Origin: M3007 sp043764095
Lineage (GTDB): Bacteria; Bacteroidota; Bacteroidia; Chitinophagales; Saprospiraceae
Reading direction: 5' to 3'
Assembly: GCA_043764095.1 (NCBI GenBank)
Contig: JAYUKX010000009.1
Span: forward strand, 11,964 to 75,963
DNA: 64,000 nucleotides
Position 1 is the stretch's first letter. Every line of letters begins with the position of its first letter. The translations under genes were made by a program, and so were the position numbers. The notes under the pieces were generated by a model. The model searched no databases. It was not told the origin of the DNA and saw nothing but the letters and a program-made list of their open reading frames with translations. This document shows, piece by piece, positions 54,137 through 61,154 of this stretch.

Positions 54137-55253
54137 TCCATTCCATTGTTGGGCCTAGTCTTTTTCTAAGTGCAGTAGCGAATGCTTCCATTTTGGCAAC
54201 GGCTGTTTGGGGCATTGCCGGAAACAATTCGTTCATTTGGTCGGCCAATGCGGTTGGGATAACAAAATAACTGGGTTGCGCACCTACCTTATGGATATAG
54301 CGCCAAACTGGTATATAGCCATAGTTCCCTAAAACGGCTTTAGCCGCCCCTTTTTTCAAGATCAATTCGGTTTCTACCATAATGCCCCCATCGGTATTGG
54401 GTTGTTGTTGGTTACTGATATAGTTGCCTAAGGAATAAGCCACTAGTACTTCTTTACCTCGATAATTTTCCATTTTAACGGGCTGTACCACATGCGGGTG
54501 CATACCAATAATCATATCCGCCCCATTGCGCATCATAAACCGCGCCATGGCACGTTGATCTGCATTTTCGGTGAGTTGGTATTCCAGCCCCCAATGCACT
54601 ACGGCAATGATAAAATGAGGTTTCCGTGCACGCGCTTCTGCAAAATCAACAGCCATTTGTACAGTATCCAGTAGGTTTACAATCGTGGGCATTTCCGTAG
54701 GGATACCATTGGTGCCGTAAGTATAATTGAGTAAGGCCAGTTTGAATTTATCTTTGTAGAGCATCAAAGGATAAAAAACATCCCTTTCTTTTTGATTTTT
54801 GAAGGTGCCTGTCTGCCAAAATCCTTCGGTACGTAGGGTTTCAATGGTATTGGTAACACCTGCACCATGACTGTCATTGGAATGGTTATTAGCGGTAACC
54901 ATTACATCAAAACCGGCATCTTTTAACGCCGCCGACAGCGCATTAGGGCTTCGGAACATTGGATAACCAGTATAAGGTGGTTTGCCCGGTAATGTTACCT
55001 CTAGGTTGCCGATGGCCAAATCGGCTGCACTGAGTTGGGGTTTTACAAATTGGAAACATGACTTATAATCGTAAACGCCTTTTGCTTTTTCGGCACTTTT
55101 GATCTGTGGCGTATGCCCCATAATATCGCCCGTAAAAATAAGTCGCAAAGTGTCATTTTGTGCAATTACTGGCAGATTCAGGCAGCAAATTATCCCAAAC
55201 AAGGTTATTGCTTTGATAGATATTTGGTTTGTTTTTGATCTAATTTTGTACAT
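54126..55253 (-). CDS. CapA-family (poly-gamma-glutamate type) metallophosphatase-like protein
   Basis: A 375-residue secreted protein. After a signal-like helix (AITLFGIICCLNLPVIAQ) it has the CapA/PgsA metallophosphatase fold: RLIFTGDIMGHTPQI, GNLEVTLPGKPP, TANNHSNDSHGAGV, and GMHPHVVQP with a downstream SLGNYISNQ. The family acts in capsule or peptide polymer handling, often with an unclear substrate. The ATG at 55253 starts just before the signal helix. The longer frame runs through the palindromic element. The C-terminal region is about 40 residues of helix. Confidence 0.85.
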   Translation of the reverse strand: MYKIRSKTNQISIKAITLFGIICCLNLPVIAQNDTLRLIFTGDIMGHTPQIKSAEKAKGVYDYKSCFQFVKPQLSAADLAIGNLEVTLPGKPPYTGYPMFRSPNALSAALKDAGFDVMVTANNHSNDSHGAGVTNTIETLRTEGFWQTGTFKNQKERDVFYPLMLYKDKFKLALLNYTYGTNGIPTEMPTIVNLLDTVQMAVDFAEARARKPHFIIAVVHWGLEYQLTENADQRAMARFMMRNGADMIIGMHPHVVQPVKMENYRGKEVLVAYSLGNYISNQQQPNTDGGIMVETELILKKGAAKAVLGNYGYIPVWRYIHKVGAQPSYFVIPTALADQMNELFPAMPQTAVAKMEAFATALRKRLGPTMEWTKK

Positions 55254-55293
55254 ATTGAGTTTATTTTGGGCAAATGAATGGATTTTTTTCGGA

Positions 55294-55516
55294 TTAGGAA
55301 CGATAAAATAATAAATTACCACTTTTGGGTAGATTAATTTTTGCTCAGACAAGTTATCTTTTTGTGCGATGACCATAATGAAAAAGCAAGTAAACCTTGC
55401 TTTAGAATGGCGGGAATATGCGCAGCATAGTGGGGCTATTTAAACGAAAAGATAGGCAGTATGAGCGGAAAGGAATCAGCCAAAAGTGGTAATTTATTAT
55501 TTTATTGTTCCTTTAG
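55294..55516 (+). mobile_element. palindromic element, copy 3, with a 57-base insertion
   Basis: The outer arms GGAACGATAAAATAATAA.. and ..TTATTATTTTATTGTTCC pair well, and the conserved apical part is present. It is split after GTGCGA by 57 extra bases (55370-55426), which hold their own hairpin (AAGCAAG/CTTGCTT). Outer-stem changes against copies 1 and 2 are again paired. It lies 41 bases before the CapA-type gene start. The rest of 55254-55720 is AT-rich. Confidence 0.78.
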
Positions 55517-55720
55517 TTCACATTTGGCCTGAAATTTGTCATACTTCATCAAGGAAAGTGAATTGATTCCACTTTAGTATTTCATTAACGATACTCAAGG
55601 AATAAAACAAGCAACTTTTATGTTATTGTTCTATCTTTAATGAGCAAATAAGCACCTGTTTAGATTTTAAATTTAAACAAATTCAAACAAAAATTACTAA
55701 CACTTAAAAACTGTAATCCT

Positions 55721-55789
55721 ATGCTGATATTATCTGTTTTGATCTTAATTGCCTTTATTTTTGGCCAACAAATGCTAAAAGAAGCGTAA
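55721..55789 (+). CDS. candidate 22-residue membrane peptide
   Basis: A short ORF starting ATG at 55721 and ending TAA at 55787-55789. It encodes MLILSVLILIAFIFGQQ and then MLKEA, that is, one hydrophobic helix with a short polar tail. A strong terminator hairpin follows within 31 bases, and AT-rich DNA lies upstream. Such one-helix peptides are often membrane regulators. No family is recognised and translation is not shown. Confidence 0.45.
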   Translation: MLILSVLILIAFIFGQQMLKEA

Positions 55790-55819
55790 TTTGTGCATTT
55801 CCCAAGCACACAAATAAAG

Positions 55820-55863
55820 AAGAGGGTAATCAATTTCCAGATTGTGAAGTTGATTACCCTCTT
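55820..55863. terminator. strong hairpin terminator between convergent genes
   Basis: A perfect 14-bp stem (55820-55833 with 55850-55863, 16-base loop), followed by TCTTTTAG on the plus strand. It fits as the terminator of the 22-codon ORF and may also stop the convergent haloperoxidase gene. Confidence 0.75.
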
Positions 55864-55898
55864 TCTTTTAGTCCTTCATCGATATTAGACTCGGTTAC

Positions 55899-57248
55899 TT
55901 ATTGCTTCAATTTTAACTTTTCACAAACATATTTTCCTATTTCCCTGCCATTTTTCAATCCAGCCACATTGCCAGATCGGTAGTGAATACCTCCGAACAA
56001 TCGGCTCATACCCACTTGATCTGCTGCTTGGTTGAATGACTTAAAGGTACGCGGCTCAATTCCAAATTCCACTTCTGTACTATCTGTAAATGGAATATTA
56101 TCTCCAAATGCAAAGGTAAGTGCCGTTGCAGCCGCAGCCGAAATCGTGCTGTGGCCACTGCTATGCTCTGGGAATGGCGGCGTTTGGATCAATGGCACCC
56201 ATTCAGCATCGATGTATTGATTGATATACGATTCAGGGCGGATCAAGTTGGTTTCATATTTTGTTTTCCAACACGATATAAAGGCATCCGTCATGGAACA
56301 AATAACACGTACATAAGTCTCTGCCGAGCGCATAATATCTGCTTTTTGGTCGCGGCAGGCTGTGCTTGTAATGAGCATCCAGTGTCCGCCGGGGCTAATT
56401 TTTTTGCGTCCAAACGACAGATGACCGCTTACTTCCAGCGCAAAAGGGTTATCGTCCCAGTACCAAGCCGTGAGCGAGTCTTTGGTGTTCAGGTTTTTTA
56501 CAATATCATATACTTCACGCGCTTGTTTATAAAAAGGACTTCCTTTTTGAATACTAAATGCCGTAGGTGGGTCGCATTTGAACTGGCCGGCGGAATCGAG
56601 TACCCAAGGGCGAATTTCGGCCCAATGGGGTTCCAATCCATCGGCGTACATAGGCGGTGTTGGCCGCCAACGGCCCGAATCTTTGGTATCAATCGTAAAT
56701 TTGGGCGCACTCCGAGTTTGCGCATAATTATCTTTTTTAGACCATGCTAAAATATGTTTTGCAACGGTTTCACCATAGACCATCGAGCGGTCGTAGGTTT
56801 CTTGTGGCATATTCATGGCTTTGAACTGGTCAAAAATATCCTCCTTGAGGTCTTCTACCTCTCCTTCCGAGAACACGAGTGCTTTGCTTACAATAAGCAT
56901 GGCGTTCACGCCCGCCAACGGGTAGCAGTATTCTTTGCCCGCTTCGGGTTTTGGTGCTGCTGACAGCCCATTCAATTGCCCCGCTAAATCCTTATATGCA
57001 GGGAAACCTGGTACCATGGCTTCATAACCCGCAATAGTAGAGTAAGCAAAAATACGTGAAGCAATGGGTGGCGCAAAAATATCATAGCGGATTATATCAA
57101 CAATCCTGCGCACACCCGCATGAAAAAACTCGGGGTTATTGGACTTAGCTTGATAATCGGTGCTCACCGCACCAGATCCTGTTGATTTAACCGGCTTTTC
57201 GCAGGCTGTAAATGTAATAAACAATAAAAAAATGAATAAAAATCGCAT
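55899..57248 (-). CDS. vanadium-dependent haloperoxidase-family lipoprotein
   Basis: A 449-residue lipoprotein (signal peptide MRFLFIFLLFITFTAC, lipobox Cys at residue 16). The C-terminal half shows the vanadate/phosphate site of the haloperoxidase-PAP2 superfamily: KTKYETNLIRPESYI, FPEHSSGHSTISAAA and SRLFGGIHYRSGN. The usual Lys, Arg, Ser-Gly-His and Arg positions are present. Bacterial members are either halogenating enzymes or phosphatases, and the choice cannot be made here. It faces the periplasm or the cell surface. The gene follows the DPP-IV-like gene on the same strand, about 70 bases away. Confidence 0.88.
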   Translation of the reverse strand: MRFLFIFLLFITFTACEKPVKSTGSGAVSTDYQAKSNNPEFFHAGVRRIVDIIRYDIFAPPIASRIFAYSTIAGYEAMVPGFPAYKDLAGQLNGLSAAPKPEAGKEYCYPLAGVNAMLIVSKALVFSEGEVEDLKEDIFDQFKAMNMPQETYDRSMVYGETVAKHILAWSKKDNYAQTRSAPKFTIDTKDSGRWRPTPPMYADGLEPHWAEIRPWVLDSAGQFKCDPPTAFSIQKGSPFYKQAREVYDIVKNLNTKDSLTAWYWDDNPFALEVSGHLSFGRKKISPGGHWMLITSTACRDQKADIMRSAETYVRVICSMTDAFISCWKTKYETNLIRPESYINQYIDAEWVPLIQTPPFPEHSSGHSTISAAAATALTFAFGDNIPFTDSTEVEFGIEPRTFKSFNQAADQVGMSRLFGGIHYRSGNVAGLKNGREIGKYVCEKLKLKQ

Positions 57249-57314
57249 TTTATAGTTATGTTATGAATATTAGGTGTCGTTTGATAAGTACTTGGATCTA
57301 GCACTACCACGACG

Positions 57315-59522
57315 CTAGTTGGATACTTCTTTGAGGTGTTTATTCAAAAACTGTGTCATTTTACGGTACAAATGAAGTTTTGCAGCAGTATCACTAATGC
57401 CGTGGTTGCGGTTGGGATAAACCATGGCCTCATACTGTTTATTAGCGGCAATCAATTGGTTCGACATTTCTGCGCTGTGTTGAAAATGCACATTGTCGTC
57501 CAAAAGGCCGTGTACTAACATATAATTGCCTGTCAGTTTATCCACAAAATTGATCGGCGCATTGTCATCATATCCCTTTCCATTTTCTTTATACGTACGC
57601 ATGTAACGTTCTGTATAAATGGAATCGTACCATTTCCAATTGGTAACGGGCGCAACGGCGATGGCTAATTTGAATACATCTGCACCTTTGAGCAAGCATA
57701 GACTTGACAAATAACCACCATAGCTCCAACCAAAAATACCGATCCGCTCGGCATCAATATCTGCTTGTGCTCCGAGGTAACGGGCAACGGTAATTTGGTC
57801 AATAGTCTCCAATTTACCCAATTGCATATACGTACATTTTTTAAAATCGGCTCCACGTCCGCCGGTACCCCTATTATCCACACATGCCACGATATAGCCT
57901 TGTTGAACCAGCATTTGAAACCACCAATAATTAGCACCTTTCCATTGGTCGAGTACTTGCTGGTTGCCCGGGCCGCCATATACAAACATCAGCATCGGAT
58001 GTTTTGTGCCGGGTGGGGAATTATTCGGTTTCATGATAAAGCCATTGAGCGTTCCTTGCCAAGGCCCACCTGCTTCTGGAAGGGTATATTGCAGGGGAAT
58101 CTGAAAAAATTGGGCAGAAACCGCACCGTAATCGCGTAATTTTTGCTTAATTTCGGTATTTTGTTCCAATTGACGCACTATTTTACCTTCTCGGTCGCGC
58201 ACCGCATATTGTGGCGGGGTATTCAAGGTAGATACACTTCCGATATAATAATCAAAATTAGTACTAAACTGAGCGTTATGATAGCCCGGATCCCCCGAAA
58301 TCTTTTTAAGTTTTTTGCCCTTTAAGTTGACGCTGTAAATTTCGCGTTGCATTGGATTTTCAGTGGCGGCTTGATAATAGATTAATTCGTTGACTTCATC
58401 CATTCCATAATAAGCCGTAATATCAAAATTTCCTTGGGTAAGTGCTGCTTTTTCTTTTCCCTTCATATCGAATAGATACAAGTGATTAAAACCATTTTTA
58501 TCGCTTTGCCACACAAAACCAGTATTATTTTTTAAAAATTGAGGTTCTTGCAAATCGAGGTAATATTTATTGGTTTCCTCTAGCAAAACCGTAGTTTTTC
58601 CTGAATTATTATTGGCCAAGAGCAACCAAAGGTGGTTTTGGAGGCGGTTTAGTCGTGTAACACAGAGTTGGCCATCGGGTGTCCAGGTGATTCGAGGAAT
58701 ATAATCGTCGGGATCTGAATTGGTGGCTACTGGTATGGTTTTGCTGGTGCGAATGTCGTATATAAAAGCGGACACAACTGCATTATGCTCACCTACTTTA
58801 GGGTATTTGAACTTGACGAGCTCAGGGTATTCGTCGCCATTATATTTTTCCATGGTCATTTCTGGCACTTCGCGTTCGTCGAAGCGCAAGAATGCTATTT
58901 TTGTGCCATCGGGGCTCCATTCAAAAGCGCGTACCAGTTTAAATTCTTCTTCGTAGCACCAATCGGAAGCCCCATTGATGATTTCATTTTGTTTACCATC
59001 GGTCGTAATTTGCTTTAGCGTATTTGTTGATAAATCTTTGAAAAACAAGTTATTATCAAATACAAAAGCGACTTTATCCGCTTTTGGGGCAAAGGTGGCA
59101 TAGCGTTGTTGGCCATTATCGAAGAGTGGGCTAATTTTTTTCCCATCTATATTGCTCACAAAATAATCGGCTTGTGTACTCCAGCGGTAAATAGGATGCG
59201 TATTAGTGGCGAGGAGTAGCCATTGTTCATCTGCGCTTAAAGTATAGTTGTCCATTTTTCCTTTCCATCCGGAAGCGGACGGATCGAACAAAGTGGCTAT
59301 TTTTTCGCCAGATTTTAGTGCTATTTTTTCAATTTTATTGTCGTTTTGGATCGAGTAATGCGCTCCGTCATTAAGGAAATGGATACCACGCGGCCCTGTT
59401 TTGGTTTGAAATGTGCCATATTCCCAAATGTCCTCGAGCGTAATAGGTTTGGTTTGGGCAAAAGCGGCGATGGCATACCCAATCAACAAGGCAGGGGCTA
59501 AAATAGCGCGAAAATAAGACAT
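57315..59522 (-). CDS. prolyl dipeptidyl peptidase IV-like serine peptidase (S9B)
   Basis: A 735-residue secreted peptidase with a signal peptide (ILAPALLIGYAIAAFAQ). The N-terminal beta-propeller (about residues 25-480) has many WSPDG-type turns, and ASDWCYEEEFKLVRAF carries the double-Glu motif that binds the substrate N-terminus. The catalytic triad lies in GIFGWSYGGYL (Ser), HGLLDDNVHF (Asp) and YPNRNHGI (His). Such enzymes remove dipeptides ending in Pro or Ala and feed peptide use. A TACTTTTG promoter box lies 46 bases upstream of the start. Confidence 0.95.
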   Translation of the reverse strand: MSYFRAILAPALLIGYAIAAFAQTKPITLEDIWEYGTFQTKTGPRGIHFLNDGAHYSIQNDNKIEKIALKSGEKIATLFDPSASGWKGKMDNYTLSADEQWLLLATNTHPIYRWSTQADYFVSNIDGKKISPLFDNGQQRYATFAPKADKVAFVFDNNLFFKDLSTNTLKQITTDGKQNEIINGASDWCYEEEFKLVRAFEWSPDGTKIAFLRFDEREVPEMTMEKYNGDEYPELVKFKYPKVGEHNAVVSAFIYDIRTSKTIPVATNSDPDDYIPRITWTPDGQLCVTRLNRLQNHLWLLLANNNSGKTTVLLEETNKYYLDLQEPQFLKNNTGFVWQSDKNGFNHLYLFDMKGKEKAALTQGNFDITAYYGMDEVNELIYYQAATENPMQREIYSVNLKGKKLKKISGDPGYHNAQFSTNFDYYIGSVSTLNTPPQYAVRDREGKIVRQLEQNTEIKQKLRDYGAVSAQFFQIPLQYTLPEAGGPWQGTLNGFIMKPNNSPPGTKHPMLMFVYGGPGNQQVLDQWKGANYWWFQMLVQQGYIVACVDNRGTGGRGADFKKCTYMQLGKLETIDQITVARYLGAQADIDAERIGIFGWSYGGYLSSLCLLKGADVFKLAIAVAPVTNWKWYDSIYTERYMRTYKENGKGYDDNAPINFVDKLTGNYMLVHGLLDDNVHFQHSAEMSNQLIAANKQYEAMVYPNRNHGISDTAAKLHLYRKMTQFLNKHLKEVSN

Positions 59523-59567
59523 AAATTGCTCATATAATGACGTTTAGTATAAATATAATGTTGAACG

Positions 59568-59575
59568 CAAAAGTA
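59568..59575 (-). promoter_or_regulatory. -7 box of the DPP-IV-like gene (TACTTTTG)
   Basis: The minus strand reads TACTTTTG, an exact TAnnTTTG match about 46 bases before the ATG. The -33 element is not clear. Confidence 0.5.
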
Positions 59576-59712
59576 GGCATTTAACACAAACCGAGCGTAT
59601 AAAGCGGTTTAAAAATTTGCTTAGAAAGCCGAATGAAAAATGATAATAAAAACAATGTATGGTTAAATGATTAAACAAAGCGACGAAGAAATAAAAAAAA
59701 CCAAAAAACAAA

Positions 59713-59782
59713 TCACTGTGGGGGGAGTTTGGTATGATAATTGGTACAAGGTAGGAGTCCCCCCGCAATTAGTGATACCAAA
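59713..59782 (+). ncRNA. candidate pseudoknot leader of the LuxR-type regulator
   Basis: A G-rich 9-bp stem (59718-59726 with 59758-59766, one G-U pair) holds in its loop the sequence TTTGGTAT (59728-59735), which is perfectly complementary to ATACCAAA (59775-59782) beyond the stem. Together these form an H-type pseudoknot. An outer TCACT/AGTGA pair (59713-59717, 59771-59775) competes with it. It lies 66 bases before the regulator ATG. The rest of 59523-59847 is AT-rich. Confidence 0.4.
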
Positions 59783-59847
59783 GGGTGTTGCCGCAAGATA
59801 TAGTCATCATAATGCGCAGCCTTTTTTTTACTCCGTTTACATAAATT

Positions 59848-60522
59848 ATGAAGTCATTGAGTGTTTTGGTTGCCGATCATCAACCATTGTTTGCCGAGGG
59901 AATCCGTACCGTTTTGTCTGCGCCAGGTAATGCTGTTCTATGCAATATAACCGCTATTGCCAGGAACACGGATCAAGTAGAAGGCTATTTGAACGAATAT
60001 CGCACCGATCTGTTATTGATGGATCCTACTATTCCAGTTGTTAGCGATACAGATATTATAGTAAAATTAAAATCACTCTATACACATTTGCGTATTGTAT
60101 TTATTACTTCAACAAATGATCCTTTGGCTGTTCAGCGGGCTTTAAAAAGTGGTGCTGATGGCTATCTACTTAAATCAGCGTCAAAGGATGAATTGCGCAG
60201 TGCGATAAGGGAGGTAAGTGAAGGTCGCGTATATGTTGGCAGAGGGGTTAATCCAATTCCATCCGAGTCAAAATTAGCCGTCACCAATACTTCTAGTTTG
60301 GAGGTTATGTTTGTTAAAAAATATAATTTGACAAAGCGAGAGTTCGAGATTATCCGATATATTGGTCAGGCACTTACCAATAAAGAAATTGGGGATCGTT
60401 TGTATATTAGTGACCAAACAGTAAGTGTACACCGCAAGAATATTATGCGCAAATTGAGGGTAAATAGTACTGCTAGTTTGATCAAAATGGTATTTGAACA
60501 CCATATACCGATTGCGAGTTAA
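59848..60522 (+). CDS. LuxR/NarL-type response regulator
   Basis: A 224-residue regulator. The receiver domain (residues 1-125) has the acidic pair in VLVADHQPLFAEGI, the phospho-acceptor Asp in LLLMDPTIPVVS, the Thr in FITSTND and the Lys in YLLKSAS. The C-terminal LuxR HTH (about 155-220) reads LTKREFEIIRYIGQALTNKEIGDRLYISDQTVSVHRKNIMRKL. The N-terminus has ADHQ instead of the usual double Asp, so metal binding may be weaker. No kinase gene is adjacent, so it is an orphan. It lies next to a giant surface-protein gene, which it might control. Confidence 0.93.
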   Translation: MKSLSVLVADHQPLFAEGIRTVLSAPGNAVLCNITAIARNTDQVEGYLNEYRTDLLLMDPTIPVVSDTDIIVKLKSLYTHLRIVFITSTNDPLAVQRALKSGADGYLLKSASKDELRSAIREVSEGRVYVGRGVNPIPSESKLAVTNTSSLEVMFVKKYNLTKREFEIIRYIGQALTNKEIGDRLYISDQTVSVHRKNIMRKLRVNSTASLIKMVFEHHIPIAS

Positions 60523-60731
60523 TACCCCCTATAAAATTACGCTACATCAAGTTGTGGGTAAACATTTTCACCCACAAAACACTGATTATCAATTAAATAA
60601 AATATAAACAAACACTAAGATACACATAAAAACACGCAGATATCCTAACGCTTTTTGCTGTTTTTATGCATTTGATAGTTAAAATGGAAAAAAAACGATT
60701 CAATTCCTTTTTTTATCGCACTAAAACTCCT

Positions 60732-60739
60732 TACCTTTG
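60732..60739 (+). promoter_or_regulatory. consensus promoter in the leader of the giant surface protein
   Basis: TACCTTTG matches TAnnTTTG exactly. It lies about 415 bases before the ATG at 61155, so if used the transcript has an unusually long leader. The leader region (60523-61154) also holds hairpin family B copy 2 and very AT-rich DNA, with no ORF. Confidence 0.5.
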
Positions 60740-60853
60740 CAACACTTTATGTGTTGAATTAGGGAATCTTTTCTTAATTTAACTTATTTGAATTGGCGGC
60801 ACTTATACATTTTACTTTTACGACATCTAACTCTTTTCAAAGTCTCGCCACCC

Positions 60854-60933
60854 ATGCTGAACGTCGTTAGGTTTTGCGCATAGATTTATGGGGTGCCATA
60901 CGATTTTCGCGCACAAAACCTATCGAACCGAAG
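60854..60933. repeat. hairpin family B, copy 2
   Basis: TAGGTTTTGCGC (from 60868) faces GCGCACAAAACCTA (to 60922), and the flanks ATGCTGAACG and GAACCGAAG match the copy at 45173. The core (TTAGGTTTTG, GCATAGATTTATG, GCACAAAACCTAT) is identical or nearly so. The loop differs (GAGTCACAG against GGGTGCCAT). Confidence 0.65.
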
Positions 60934-61154
60934 TATATTTTAAATCATCCCCTTTTAGATCAGCGAAAATGCTAGATTTTTGAGGTATGTTTATATAACA
61001 ACAGTAGAGCAATTAAAAAAACTAATCAGCAACCAGTATAAACAATTGATAATCAATTTTTTAAAAACAAATTGCTTTTTGTTTTTTTTATTTATCTATT
61101 CATTAATTTCGTATTATTAACAATTTTTTATTAATTTTTTAAATTTCTAATCTC

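Noticed and set aside
54034..54270. Plus-strand frame of 78 codons starting at a TTG in the 54-kb region
   Set aside because: It starts within the promoter box, crosses the terminator hairpin and overlaps the CapA-type gene. A non-coding transcript fits better.
55254..55376. Longer N-terminus of the CapA-type protein through palindromic element copy 3
   Set aside because: The extension is encoded by the repeat and precedes the signal helix. The ATG at 55253 is more credible.
59667..59930. Plus-strand frame of 87 codons before the LuxR-type regulator
   Set aside because: It overlaps the regulator start by 83 bases in another frame and has a low-complexity Lys-rich start. It remains a possible alternative to the pseudoknot interpretation.
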